64,000 bases of DNA from positions 124,001 through 188,000 of the forward strand of contig ONEL01000003.1 of the NCBI GenBank assembly GCA_900316835.1, given 5' to 3'. Shown here in pieces: positions 26,936-36,565 of this stretch. Source of the DNA: an uncultured Prevotellaceae bacterium (GTDB lineage Bacteria; Bacteroidota; Bacteroidia; Bacteroidales; Muribaculaceae). The position numbers and the translations under genes were made by a program. The stretch's first letter is position 1; each line of letters opens with the position of its first letter. Below the pieces are notes generated by a model, which searched no databases, was not told the origin of the DNA, and was given only the letters and a program-made list of their open reading frames with translations.

Positions 26936-27871
26936 TTACTGCGCCGCAAGGAACTTTTCAACATCAAGAGCCGCGCGACATCCAGTGCCAGCGGCAGCTA
27001 CCGCCTGGCGGTAGCGTGGGTCGGCGACATCGCCAGCGGCAAACACCCCCTCAACACTAGTGGCAGTGGTTGCCTTGTGAGTCACGATATAGCCTTGCTC
27101 GTCGAGCTGTAGCTGTCCTGCCAGGAATGCTGTGTTGGGCTGGTGACCAATGGCGAGGAAGAATCCGTCAATGGCAATATCAAATGTATCCTCCTTGTCG
27201 GTACCCTTGAATTTCACGAGATGAGCACCTTCCACACCATTCTCACCAAAGAGTCCTAGAGTATTAGTATTGAACAGTATCTCAATATTTTCCTTCTCCA
27301 TCACACGCTGTTGCATAGCAGCGCTTGCTCGCAGGTGATCCTTGCGCACAATCATGTAGACCTTGCGAGCGAGGTTGCTCAGGTAGTGAGCTTCCTCACA
27401 TGCCGTGTCGCCACCACCAACTACCGCCACCACGCGCTTGCGATAGAAGAAGCCATCGCAAGTGGCGCATGCGCTCACACCCTGACCAGCATATTTTTTC
27501 TCGTCGGCCAGTCCTAGATACTTAGCCGATGCTCCTGTCGCAACAATCACAGTGTCGGCCTCAATAGTTGCTCCACCATCAAGGGTTGCGACAAAAGGTC
27601 GCTTGCTAAGGTCGAGGCTCTGCACAAATCCCGAGCGCACGTCGGCTCCCACATTTACCGCTTGCTCACGCAACTTCGCCATGAGCTCATTACCATCGAT
27701 ACCTGCAGGAAAGCCAGGGAAATTCTCAATGGTGGTGGTAGTGGTTAATTGTCCGCCTGGTTGCAAACCTTCGAAGAGTACATTTTTCACATTGGCGCGG
27801 GCAGTGTAGATTGCCGCAGTGTAACCTGCCGGTCCCGAACCGATTATCAAGCATTGAACTTTTTCCATCAT
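26936..27871 (-). CDS. trxB: Thioredoxin-disulfide reductase
   Basis: The 311-residue flavoprotein has the FAD-binding motif IGSGPAGYTAAIYTARA near the N-terminus, the redox-active CATCDGFFY and the NADPH-binding VVGGGDTACEEA. It reduces thioredoxin with NADPH in the cytoplasm. It is the usual length. It lies between lolA and a YqaA-like gene on the same strand; trxB-lolA-ftsK order is a recurring Bacteroidales arrangement. Confidence 0.96.
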   Translation of the reverse strand: MMEKVQCLIIGSGPAGYTAAIYTARANVKNVLFEGLQPGGQLTTTTTIENFPGFPAGIDGNELMAKLREQAVNVGADVRSGFVQSLDLSKRPFVATLDGGATIEADTVIVATGASAKYLGLADEKKYAGQGVSACATCDGFFYRKRVVAVVGGGDTACEEAHYLSNLARKVYMIVRKDHLRASAAMQQRVMEKENIEILFNTNTLGLFGENGVEGAHLVKFKGTDKEDTFDIAIDGFFLAIGHQPNTAFLAGQLQLDEQGYIVTHKATTATSVEGVFAAGDVADPRYRQAVAAAGTGCRAALDVEKFLAAQ

Positions 27872-27941
27872 TATTATTAATAAGTATATCTTTTTTAATT
27901 TTTATCTTCAAACGAACCGCCCCTGCTTGAGGGCTGGTTCA

Positions 27942-28550
27942 TTAGCGGAGGTCAACGATGTCGGTTCCAGCAGGGACTTGGCTCTTGTTGAACTCGAAGG
28001 TTGCCGCTGTAGCCGATGCGTTGCGATTGTAGTTACTGATGGCGATTGTGGACTGCTTTCCACTAGTTTCCACAATCACAGCCTTGGTGATAAGCCATGT
28101 GGCTGTGGAAACGGTAACTAGCAAATGCTTCACGTTACTCTTCTTCTTGGGTGTGAAGCGAATGGTGTAAGTGCCATTGCCAGTTCCACCTTTAGAGATG
28201 ATGTAAGCCGACTTGAAGTTCTGAGCCACGCTATAGGGGTTAGTCATCTGGAGGTCGGCTGCAGTGGGTGTGGTGATGTTCACCTCGTCGGTAGCAGGAG
28301 AATAGGACCACATCGTGGTACCATTGTACCAGCACTTAATATCGCTGGCTAGCACACGAAACTTTTTCCCACTCATCACCAGTGTGCCACGGCTAGAACC
28401 TTGCGATGAAGTCACGACATAGCTCGCACTCACCGCGTTTCTCGACTTGAGTGCTGCAAGCACCTTGTCTACCACACTCGATGGCGACTGTGCACTAGCC
28501 ACTGTAGCCATCAATAGCATTACCAATATTAAAGAAATCTTTTTTGTCAT
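27942..28550 (-). CDS. lolA: LolA-like periplasmic lipoprotein carrier
   Basis: The 202-residue protein begins with a signal peptide (MTKKISLILVMLLMATVASA) followed by a single beta domain with SSRGTLVMSGKKFRVLASD and the MWSYSPATDEVNITTP segment typical of the LolA fold. LolA carries lipoproteins from the inner to the outer membrane. The gene is 57 bp after ftsK in the same direction. Assignment rests on fold pattern and context, with moderate sequence conservation. Confidence 0.85.
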   Translation of the reverse strand: MTKKISLILVMLLMATVASAQSPSSVVDKVLAALKSRNAVSASYVVTSSQGSSRGTLVMSGKKFRVLASDIKCWYNGTTMWSYSPATDEVNITTPTAADLQMTNPYSVAQNFKSAYIISKGGTGNGTYTIRFTPKKKSNVKHLLVTVSTATWLITKAVIVETSGKQSTIAISNYNRNASATAATFEFNKSQVPAGTDIVDLR

Positions 28551-28607
28551 ATAGCTTTTACCTTTCTTTTTTTGACCGTGTGACGTGGTGAGGGTTTAAT
28601 GTTTTTT

Positions 28608-31118
28608 TCAGAACATTTGGTCAATATCGAGCGGAGTCATGAGCACCTTGCGAGGCTTGCCGCCACTGGCAGGTCCCACGATGCCGGCGGCCTCCAGCTG
28701 GTCCATGATGCGACCCGCACGATTGTAGCCAATGCCATAGCTACGCTGCAGCGACGAGGTGGAAGCTGTGTCCTTCTGCACTACCAGGCGTGCAATTTCT
28801 TCGAATAGTGGGTCGCGGTCGTTCAAAGCGCCCCCCCCGAAGTCGGCATCTCCACCACCTCCACCTTCGCCCTCATAGTCGGGCAAGATGTAGGGTTGCT
28901 CGTGACTAATCTCAGTGTCGGCATCTTCCTGTTCCTTAATATAGTAGCAGATGTTCACTATCTCAGGCGTGTCGATAAATGGGCATTGCAGGCGTGTAAT
29001 CTCGCCGTTGGCTGAGAAGAGCATATCTCCACGCCCTATCAGTTGCTGGGCACCCGGACGGTCAAGGATGATGCGACTGTCGACCACTTGCGACACGCGG
29101 AATGCGATACGTCCAGGGAAGTTCGCCTTGATGAGACCAGTAATCACATTGGCCGATGGGCGCTGTGTGGCAATAATCATGTGAATACCCACTGCACGTG
29201 CCTTTTGAGCGATGCGCACGATGGGTGTTTCCACCTCCTTGCCAGCTGTCATGATAAGGTCGCTGAACTCGTCGACAATGACCACAATGTAAGGCATATA
29301 CTGATAGAACTTGCCGTTCTCATCCATCTGGTGACGCAGTTCCTTGCGCCAGCGCTTGTTGTAGTCCTCGAGCTTGCGCTCTCCCACTTGCTCAAGCACC
29401 AGATAGCGATTCTCCATCTCCTGTACAAGTGAGTTGAGAGTTTGCACCACCTTCGCCGTGTCGGTGATAATGGCACGGTCTTCGCCTTCAACCTTGGCAA
29501 AGAAATACTTCTCGAGCGAAGCATACAGGCTAAACTCCACCTTCTTGGGGTCGATGAGGACAAACTTTAGCTCGCTAGGTCCTTTCTTGTAGAGCAACGA
29601 AGCTATGATAGCGTTCAATCCCACCGACTTACCTTGACCTGTGGCACCAGCCACGAGAAGGTGTGGCATCTTGGTGAGGTCGGCGACAAACACATCATTG
29701 CTCACCGTGCTACCTAGCACCATGGGCAGAGCAGCCTTGCTCTCCTGGAATGCCCGCGAAGCAATAGCCTCACGCATGGGCACCACCTGAGGGTCGTGGT
29801 TAGGCACCTCGATGCCAATCGTTCCACGTCCAGGCATGGGCGCAATGATGCGGATTCCCAGTGCCGCAAGACTCAGCGCTATATCGTCCTCAAGACTTCT
29901 AATCTTAGAAATTCTCACACCTTCCTCAGGAACAATCTCAAAGAGTGTCACCGTGGGTCCCACATGAGCCGTGATGCTCTTGATGGGAATTCCATATTGC
30001 CCCAGAGTCTCGACAATGCGACGCTTGTTAGCTTCCTGCTCGTTGACATCCACGTTGTCGACGTTAGTCTTCAGGTCGGCAAGCAAGTCGATAGTGGGGA
30101 AACGGTAGTGCATATATTCTCCTGTGGGGTCGTGAGGATTAGTCACCCCCTTAGCTTTCTCTATCTCTTTAGCCGTTTTTATTTCAAACTCGGCATCCTT
30201 GTCACCTTGCTTTCGACTGGCGCGTCGTGGCTTCGTGGCACGAGAGTCGGTTTTCTCCTCGTTGTCACCCTTCTTATCAACTATCTTGTCAAATATTTTG
30301 CGTGGTGTCTTTTTCAATCCACTCTGGTCATCGCCCTTAAATCCCGAGAGTTCGTCGTGAGAGTGCCTTATGCGATGATTAGCATCCTCGTCGGCAAACT
30401 TCTTACGGCTATCTCGCACACTTTTCACTCGTTTGTAAATATCCATCAATGTGTTGTAGCACACCAGTATCCACAGTATTAACAGCACCACATTCACCGC
30501 CACCATGCCATAGATGCCCAGTAGCCCCATGAGCCACTGGTTAGCATAATAGCCCAGCTCTCCACCCATGCGGAAGAAAGACGTGTCGGCATAGTAAGTG
30601 CAAGCCCCTAATAGCATTGAGAAGGTGAGAATACTGTAGACCGAGACTAGCGAATAAGTGTAGAAGTGTGAGCTGCGCCGTCTTATCAATCTCATACCCA
30701 GGGTGAAGCACCACACCACAATGATAAATGCCGCAAGTCCCACTCCGTCCTTGACAAAGAACTGAGCCGTAGCGGCGCCAATGGATCCGCCCAGGTTGTC
30801 TACGCCCTTAGTGGTGTTGGCGGGGTCGGCATTTTCGATGATGGTATTAGAGTTCACACTGCTCTGGTCACCACCTCCCGAGAAGAGAATGAACGAGAGG
30901 AAAGTGATAAGGAAATACACTCCCAGTATGAGCAAGATCACGCCTATCGCAAAGCGTGTGCGCCCATTGGTGAAGAAGTTTATAAACCTTCTCCATGCCG
31001 ATGGTGTTTCCTCGTCGCGGGTCTGTTTCTCTTGTTTTTGTCGTTTTTTCTTTTCCCGCTCTTTCATTGCCGAGGTGTCAACACCATACTCATCATAAAT
31101 CAAATCATCTTTACTCAT
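28608..31118 (-). CDS. ftsK: DNA translocase FtsK
   Basis: The 836-residue protein has an N-terminal domain with about four membrane segments, a charged linker of about 100 residues (KKTPRKIFDKIVDKKG and onward), and the RecA-type motor with Walker A GATGQGKSVG and Walker B-like YIVVIVDEFSDLIM. A C-terminal gamma winged helix closes it (TSSLQRSYGIGYNRAGRIMD). It pumps chromosomal DNA at the division septum and helps XerCD resolve dimers. A C8 run in the coding strand lies in the Gly-rich region before the gamma domain, where a phase error would be possible. Confidence 0.95.
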   Translation of the reverse strand: MSKDDLIYDEYGVDTSAMKEREKKKRQKQEKQTRDEETPSAWRRFINFFTNGRTRFAIGVILLILGVYFLITFLSFILFSGGGDQSSVNSNTIIENADPANTTKGVDNLGGSIGAATAQFFVKDGVGLAAFIIVVWCFTLGMRLIRRRSSHFYTYSLVSVYSILTFSMLLGACTYYADTSFFRMGGELGYYANQWLMGLLGIYGMVAVNVVLLILWILVCYNTLMDIYKRVKSVRDSRKKFADEDANHRIRHSHDELSGFKGDDQSGLKKTPRKIFDKIVDKKGDNEEKTDSRATKPRRASRKQGDKDAEFEIKTAKEIEKAKGVTNPHDPTGEYMHYRFPTIDLLADLKTNVDNVDVNEQEANKRRIVETLGQYGIPIKSITAHVGPTVTLFEIVPEEGVRISKIRSLEDDIALSLAALGIRIIAPMPGRGTIGIEVPNHDPQVVPMREAIASRAFQESKAALPMVLGSTVSNDVFVADLTKMPHLLVAGATGQGKSVGLNAIIASLLYKKGPSELKFVLIDPKKVEFSLYASLEKYFFAKVEGEDRAIITDTAKVVQTLNSLVQEMENRYLVLEQVGERKLEDYNKRWRKELRHQMDENGKFYQYMPYIVVIVDEFSDLIMTAGKEVETPIVRIAQKARAVGIHMIIATQRPSANVITGLIKANFPGRIAFRVSQVVDSRIILDRPGAQQLIGRGDMLFSANGEITRLQCPFIDTPEIVNICYYIKEQEDADTEISHEQPYILPDYEGEGGGGGDADFGGGALNDRDPLFEEIARLVVQKDTASTSSLQRSYGIGYNRAGRIMDQLEAAGIVGPASGGKPRKVLMTPLDIDQMF

Positions 31119-31193
31119 TTTTCTTGTTGTTTTTCAAAAAAATTCAATATACTCGTTATTCATTTATCTATTATAGTGACGCTGTAATGCCTT

Positions 31194-32693
31194 CTAGTCT
31201 TTTTTCCAGAAACTGGGGGTAAACAGCACTAGCACTGTGAACACCTCAAGACGTCCCACCATCATTTCAAAAGCCAGTAGCCACTTTGCCACAGGATGCA
31301 GCATTGCAAACTTGTCGGGGCCACCAGTCATCTCGCCATAGCCAAAACCAATGTTGCTGATTGCCGACAGCGAGTTGAACAAGGCATCAAAAGCCGGCAT
31401 TCCAAACAGTGTGAGCACCACAGCCACAGCTATCAATACTACCACATAGATTGACAAGAACGCAAGCACCTTTTCCACTATCATGTGTGGCACCGACTTG
31501 CCATCAAGGCGCACCGCAGTGACCGCATTGCTGTGCACCACCTTGTAAAGCTCATTTTTCACGTTCTTGAGCAGCACCACAAAGCGGTCGATCTTTGCGC
31601 CACCAGCGGTAGAGCCTGCCATGCCACCAAAGAACATGAGCACAATGAGGATGAAGAAAATAAACTGACCCTCATGCTCATAGTCGTAGGTGGCAAAGCC
31701 GGTAGAAGTGATTGCCGAGATGGTGTCGAAAGCCGCAAGTACCGTACCAAAATGCCATGTGTCGACAAAACTCATGTAGGCTATTCGGGCAAAGACCACG
31801 ATAGAGCCAAGTAACACTATGAAAAGATACCACTTGAGAGTGTCGCTACGCTTGAACTCGCTAAAACGCCCACGCACCACCACATTGTAGATGATTGTGA
31901 AGTTGATACCGCACAGGAGCATAAAGAGCATTATCACAATGTCGGTGTAATAGTCGTGCCAAAAGTGTAGACCGTTGTTCTTGGTAGAGAAGCCCCCCGT
32001 CGACACCGTGCTCATGGTGTGGCACAAGGCATCATACCAGTCCATGGGGCCTAGCATTAGCAGAGTAGCTAGAGTCACAGTAAAGACCACATAGATTGCC
32101 CACAGGCTCTTAGCGGTTTGGCTCACACGCGGACGCATGCGCTCGTGAGTGATTCCAGTCACCTCGCTATTGAATAGTGACACGCCACCCTTGTAGTTGA
32201 GCATTGGCAACACAGCCAGCGTGAAGAGAATAATTCCCATGCCACCTATCCATTGCATCATAGAGCGCCAGAAGAGTATTCCTCGTGGCAAAGCTTCCAC
32301 ATTGGTTATGACCGAAGCTCCAGTGGTAGTAAATCCCGACATTGTCTCAAAGAAACCGTCGGTGATACTAGTCACCGTCCCCGAGAAGAGAAATGGCAAC
32401 ATACCAAAAATAGAGAAGAACACCCACACAGTGGCGGTGAGTAGCAGTCCCTCGCGCTTGCGCATGCTCTTGGTAACCGGCCTAATGAAATGGTTCATCA
32501 TCATTCCAGCCACAAGAGTGATGCCTATGGCAATGGCAAAGTCGACAACAATCCACATCTCGCCATAGATGAGTGCCACCACCAGTGGCGCCACCATAAA
32601 CAGCGACTCAATCATGAGCAGCCATCCCACTACCCTGAGGACGATGGGAAAGTTGATACTCTGTGTGAATTTTCTATGTTTTGCCAGTTGCAT
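31194..32693 (-). CDS. trkH: TrkH-family potassium uptake channel
   Basis: The 499-residue membrane protein has the repeated M1-P-M2 pattern of TrkH/KtrB with selectivity-filter-like segments such as SGFTTTGASVI, VSTGGFSTKN, SAITSTGFAT and SNIGFGYGEM, one per repeat. It conducts K+ across the inner membrane. It follows trkA in the same direction after a 57-bp gap, making a two-component K+ uptake system. Confidence 0.93.
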   Translation of the reverse strand: MQLAKHRKFTQSINFPIVLRVVGWLLMIESLFMVAPLVVALIYGEMWIVVDFAIAIGITLVAGMMMNHFIRPVTKSMRKREGLLLTATVWVFFSIFGMLPFLFSGTVTSITDGFFETMSGFTTTGASVITNVEALPRGILFWRSMMQWIGGMGIILFTLAVLPMLNYKGGVSLFNSEVTGITHERMRPRVSQTAKSLWAIYVVFTVTLATLLMLGPMDWYDALCHTMSTVSTGGFSTKNNGLHFWHDYYTDIVIMLFMLLCGINFTIIYNVVVRGRFSEFKRSDTLKWYLFIVLLGSIVVFARIAYMSFVDTWHFGTVLAAFDTISAITSTGFATYDYEHEGQFIFFILIVLMFFGGMAGSTAGGAKIDRFVVLLKNVKNELYKVVHSNAVTAVRLDGKSVPHMIVEKVLAFLSIYVVVLIAVAVVLTLFGMPAFDALFNSLSAISNIGFGYGEMTGGPDKFAMLHPVAKWLLAFEMMVGRLEVFTVLVLFTPSFWKKD

Positions 32694-32750
32694 TGAGTTT
32701 TCTTATTTTTTTTTCTAAAAAAGACGAGATATTCCTGAAAAACCAGATTA

Positions 32751-34082
32751 TTATCCAAACATTTTTTCAATCTTGTGGATGGCTCCACTCAAGCAGAACA
32801 CCACCACCCTGTCGCCAGCCTGCAGGTGAGTGTTACCATTCACCAGCTGCCCCACTCCACCTCGCACGAGGCCCGCGATGGTCATGTCGCGGCTTAGCTT
32901 GAGGTCCTTAACAGGTGCCTTGGTCACCTTAGCCCCCGCTCCCACTTCAAGCTCAGCCACCTCGGCATCGGCAAGCGCCAGGCACTTGGCATTGTCGGTG
33001 TCGTCATCAATCATCATCTGGAAAATGGTGCTTGAAGCAATGAGTTTCTTGTTGATGATGGTGCCAATGTTGAGGCTCTCGGCCTCGTTGAAGAATTGCA
33101 GGTTTTCCACTTGAGCTATTGTCTTGCGCATCCCCATCTCCTTAGCCATCACGCAGCTCAAGATGTTGCTCTCGCTGCTTTCGCCCATGGCGACAAACAC
33201 GTCGTAGTCCTCCACGCCCTCGTCTTCAAGCACATCGGTATCACCAGCGACGTAGTGCACCACGTTGCAGTCGGGAAACATGTCGGCAAGCTCCTGGCAA
33301 CGCTCCAAGTCGTTGTGCATGATTTTTATCTTGTACTTGTTGCCCAAAATCGACACCAACTGTTGCACAATAGCGTTGCCCCCCATGATGAGAACGCGCT
33401 CCACGTCGTGCTGCACTTTCCCGCACACGGCAATCACATTGTCTACATCCTTGCGTGTGGTGGCTATGTAGATGATATCATTTTCCAGCACCATGTCATC
33501 GCCACCGGGGATAATAATCTCACGGTTGCGCTTAATGGCATTGATGTGCATGAACGACGACATGCCACCCAGGTCCTTGAGCTTGATGCCTACGATGCGG
33601 GAGTTGGCACGAATCTTCACGCCCACCACAATCAGCTCGCCATTGAGCATCTCAAACCAGTTGCGCACCCAGGTGTGTTCCATGGCAGTCTTCACCTCGT
33701 GAGCCGCCAGATACTCGGGATAGATGAGCGTGTCAATGCCATAGGATGAGAAGAACTTCTTGGATGCCGGCTTCATGAACTCATAGTTACCAATGCGTGC
33801 CACTGCCTTTTTACACCCCAAGCTCTTAGCCATCGACGACGCAATGACATTGATGGTCTCGTGAGGTGTGACAGCGATGAAGATGTCGGCAGCCCCTACC
33901 TGAATATTCTTGAGCACTTCGAGCGAGACAGCGCTGCCCCTCATGGTCATGAGGTTGTAGTTCTCCAGATTATAGAGTTTTTTCTCGTCGGTGTCAAGCA
34001 CAATAATGTCTTGCTCCTCGTTAGAGAGCATCTTAGCCAGGTGGGTTCCCACCTCTCCGGCACCGGCAATTACAATTCTCAT
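32751..34082 (-). CDS. trkA: Trk system potassium uptake regulator TrkA
   Basis: The 443-residue protein contains two RCK (NAD-binding Rossmann) modules, seen from the start MRIVIAGAGEVGTHLAK and a second Rossmann start at about residue 230 (RVLIMGGNAIVQQL). Each is followed by a small ligand-binding subdomain (for example RIVGIKLKDLGGM and NGNTHLQAGDRVVVF). It forms a ring on TrkH and gates it by nucleotide. It starts only 2 bp from the dxs stop, so it is likely cotranscribed with dxs. Confidence 0.94.
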   Translation of the reverse strand: MRIVIAGAGEVGTHLAKMLSNEEQDIIVLDTDEKKLYNLENYNLMTMRGSAVSLEVLKNIQVGAADIFIAVTPHETINVIASSMAKSLGCKKAVARIGNYEFMKPASKKFFSSYGIDTLIYPEYLAAHEVKTAMEHTWVRNWFEMLNGELIVVGVKIRANSRIVGIKLKDLGGMSSFMHINAIKRNREIIIPGGDDMVLENDIIYIATTRKDVDNVIAVCGKVQHDVERVLIMGGNAIVQQLVSILGNKYKIKIMHNDLERCQELADMFPDCNVVHYVAGDTDVLEDEGVEDYDVFVAMGESSESNILSCVMAKEMGMRKTIAQVENLQFFNEAESLNIGTIINKKLIASSTIFQMMIDDDTDNAKCLALADAEVAELEVGAGAKVTKAPVKDLKLSRDMTIAGLVRGGVGQLVNGNTHLQAGDRVVVFCLSGAIHKIEKMFG

Positions 34083-34084
34083 AG

Positions 34085-36004
34085 TTATTTCTCGTTAAGC
34101 AGTTGTTTTACTTGGTCTTCGATTGAAGCAGCATCGAGGTGGCAAAGCTGATGCAGCTGTGCCACTGTGCCCTGGTCAACAAAGGTGTCATCAACACCCA
34201 TGCGCACCAGTCGCACGTTGATACCATGAGCGGTGAACCACTCGGCAACGGCACTGCCCAGGCCACCGGTGGTCACACCTTCCTCAACAGTGATTACCTT
34301 CTTGAAACGCTGCGACACCTCGCTGAGTATATCCTCGTCAATGGGCTTGAGGTATATCATGTCGTAGTGCGCCACATTGATGCCCTGATTGCGCAGGTTC
34401 TCGCAAGCTTCGCGCGCATTGGTGCCAATGGTTCCAAGGCTAAGGACAGCCACGTCGTCACCATCGAGCAACTTACGCCCATGACCAATGGGTTGCTCAG
34501 TCATGTCGTTGTGCCAGTCAACCACCTTGCCCGTACCACGAGGATAACGAATGGAGAATGGCCCGCCAGTGTAACGCTGAGCGGTGTACATGAGGTTGCG
34601 CAGGGTGTGCTCGTCCATGGGGGCGGTAACTGTCATGCCAGGGATAGCGCGCATAAACGCCAGGTCGAAGAGACCATGGTGTGTCACACCATCCTCGCCC
34701 ACTAGTCCGCCACGGTCGAGGCAGAAGACCACTGGCAAATGAGCTATCGACACATCGTTGATAATAGAGTCGTAGGCACGCTGCAAGAAGGCGCTATAGA
34801 TTGCCACAAAGGGGCGTAAGCCCTCACGTGCCAATCCACCGGCGAAAGTCACGGCGTGCCCCTCGCTGATGCCCACGTCGAATGAGCGCTCTGGCATTGC
34901 CTCCTGCATCATCGACACCGAGGTGCCACTGGGCATAGCCGCGGTGATAGCCACGATTTTTTCGTTCTTTTGTGCCAGTTCTACCAGCGTCTTACCAAAC
35001 ACGTCCTGGAATTTCAATGGCTTGCCCGCGCTAGCTCCCTTGATGCGCTCACCGGTGTCCTCGTCAAACTTGCCTGGTGCATGCCATGTGGTGGGATCTT
35101 TCTCGGCGGGCTCATAACCCTTGCCCTTGACTGTGAGCAAGTGGATGAGCTTGGGACCGGTCATGTCCTTGATATCGTTAAAGGTCTTGACTAGCTTCAC
35201 CACATCGTGACCGTCAAAGGGTCCAAAGTAGCGAATATTCAATCCCTCAAAAATGTTTTGCTGACCTGTGAGCAACGACTTCATAGCATTATTGAAACGC
35301 AACACAATGCCCTTGCCACTATCGCTAATCATGTGATGACGACGCATGAACTGATAGAGCTTGTAACGCATGTTATTGTAGCGCTTTGAAGTCGAGAGAT
35401 GAGCCATATACTTACTCAAAGCGCCCACCGGACGGTCGATCGACATGTCGTTATCGTTGAGCACAATGAGTAGGTTGTTCTTGTGAATTGAGGCATTGTT
35501 GATGCCCTCAAAGGCCAGGCCACCACTAATCGACGCATCGCCAATCACCGCCACAACCTTGCGGTCGGGGTTGGCTTGCAACTCACTGGCTATCGACATG
35601 CCCAGCGCTGCCGAGATGGAATTGCTGGCATGACCTGCCTGAAAGGTGTCGTACTCGCTCTCACTGGGATTAGGGAAACCACTGAGACCACCCTGCTTGC
35701 GATTGGTCGAGAAGCGGTCGCGACGACCTGTCAGAATCTTGTGAGCGTAGGCCTGATGCCCCACATCCCACACCAGTCGGTCGTCGGGGGTATTGAACAC
35801 ATAGTGCAGTGCCACCACAATCTCCACAGCTCCCATGCTCGAGGCGAAATGCCCGGGGTTCTCACTCAGCTCGTGCACGATGAAGCGTCGCAGCTCCTGA
35901 CACACCGCCGGCAGCTGCTCCACAGGCAACTTCTTGAGGTCGGCAGGGCTATCAATCTTTGCCAACAATGGGAAATGCTCAATTATAAAATCTTTGGTCG
36001 ACAT
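34085..36004 (-). CDS. dxs: 1-deoxy-D-xylulose-5-phosphate synthase
   Basis: The 639-residue product has the transketolase-like fold expected for DXS: GHQAYAHKILTGRRD, the thiamine/Mg motif GDASISGGLAFEGINNAS, and DRGGLVGEDGVTHHG in the central domain. The C-terminal domain has VEEGVTTGGLGSAVA. It condenses pyruvate with glyceraldehyde 3-phosphate as the first step of the MEP isoprenoid pathway. It heads a likely dxs-trkA-trkH transcript and is preceded by a small membrane protein gene. Confidence 0.96.
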   Translation of the reverse strand: MSTKDFIIEHFPLLAKIDSPADLKKLPVEQLPAVCQELRRFIVHELSENPGHFASSMGAVEIVVALHYVFNTPDDRLVWDVGHQAYAHKILTGRRDRFSTNRKQGGLSGFPNPSESEYDTFQAGHASNSISAALGMSIASELQANPDRKVVAVIGDASISGGLAFEGINNASIHKNNLLIVLNDNDMSIDRPVGALSKYMAHLSTSKRYNNMRYKLYQFMRRHHMISDSGKGIVLRFNNAMKSLLTGQQNIFEGLNIRYFGPFDGHDVVKLVKTFNDIKDMTGPKLIHLLTVKGKGYEPAEKDPTTWHAPGKFDEDTGERIKGASAGKPLKFQDVFGKTLVELAQKNEKIVAITAAMPSGTSVSMMQEAMPERSFDVGISEGHAVTFAGGLAREGLRPFVAIYSAFLQRAYDSIINDVSIAHLPVVFCLDRGGLVGEDGVTHHGLFDLAFMRAIPGMTVTAPMDEHTLRNLMYTAQRYTGGPFSIRYPRGTGKVVDWHNDMTEQPIGHGRKLLDGDDVAVLSLGTIGTNAREACENLRNQGINVAHYDMIYLKPIDEDILSEVSQRFKKVITVEEGVTTGGLGSAVAEWFTAHGINVRLVRMGVDDTFVDQGTVAQLHQLCHLDAASIEDQVKQLLNEK

Positions 36005-36020
36005 CTATAGTGCTTTCTTT

Positions 36021-36188
36021 TTATTTGCGAATGTATTTCTTGTAGAGAGGAACAAAGACAATAATGGCGCTTGCCACGATGGTAAAAACCATCATGAAAT
36101 TGTGCTCAGCGCGAGTCCACAACAGGTAGACAAGGAACAGCCATAGTCCCAAGATGCATGCAAAGCGAATCCATTTTCCAGTGTTCAT
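36021..36188 (-). CDS. 55-residue two-helix membrane protein upstream of dxs
   Basis: Reading the minus strand gives MNTGKWIRFACILGLWLFLV, a short loop TRAEHN, a second hydrophobic segment (FTIVASAIIVFVPLY) and a basic end KKYIRK. Two membrane helices are evident. The gene ends 16 nt before the dxs ATG and has a TAACTTTG box about 48 bp upstream of its start. I do not recognise the family. Its length and placement suggest a genuine small protein. Confidence 0.65.
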   Translation of the reverse strand: MNTGKWIRFACILGLWLFLVYLLWTRAEHNFMMVFTIVASAIIVFVPLYKKYIRK

Positions 36189-36235
36189 CACTCTATCTAA
36201 TAATTAATTATGCAACTACATAGTTTTGCAATTTG

Positions 36236-36243
36236 CAAAGTTA
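36236..36243 (-). promoter_or_regulatory. -7 promoter element for the small protein-dxs-trk genes
   Basis: Minus strand TAACTTTG, an exact TAnnTTTG match. No convincing -33 TTG at 19-20 bp. Confidence 0.5.
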
Positions 36244-36302
36244 CGAAAACAATTTTAAATACTATAGCAGCCACTTGTTTTTTTAATGATATTTTTTATT
36301 TT

Positions 36303-36518
36303 CACAAGCTAAAGCTTGCGATACCCCACCCCACCCTATCACCCACCGCAAGCTCCAGGCCGTGAAAAAAGCCAGGCCGTCACCCACCGCAAGCCCCAGG
36401 CTGTGAAAAAAACCAGGCAGTCACCCACCGCAAGCCCCAGGCTGTAGGCCACCGCAAGCTTTAGCTTGTGAAAAAGAGCCCCCAGCCGTGCACCGCAGGC
36501 CCCAGGCCGTGAAAAAAG
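36303..36518. repeat. REP-like palindrome array upstream of RAYT transposase
   Basis: Six related units lie here. Two contain perfect palindromes: CAAGCTAAAGCTTG at 36305-36318 and CAAGCTTTAGCTTG at 36455-36468, in opposite orientation. Between them are degenerate units CACCGCAAGCYYYAGSYYGTG followed by A-runs, starting near 36340, 36381 and 36422, with a 41-bp period. A last unit (36488-36518) ends the array. The pattern, with inverted end units, resembles REP/BIME elements mobilised by RAYT transposases. Confidence 0.75.
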
Positions 36519-36530
36519 TCCCTCTCATTC

Positions 36531-36561
36531 TTGCTAGTTCCATTTAATCCCATTATTTTTG
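36531..36561 (+). promoter_or_regulatory. Promoter of RAYT transposase gene
   Basis: TTG at 36531-36533 and TATTTTTG at 36554-36561 are 20 bp apart. The ATG at 36566 lies 4 bp after the -7 box, so the mRNA may be leaderless. Confidence 0.6.
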
Positions 36562-36565
36562 CATC

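Noticed and set aside
28820..28860. Frameshift in ftsK at the C8 run
   Set aside because: The frame stays open and the gamma domain follows in phase, so no evidence of an error.
36340..36450. CRISPR array at the 41-bp repeats
   Set aside because: Only three degenerate units without equal unique spacers, and no cas genes; the palindromes fit REP elements.
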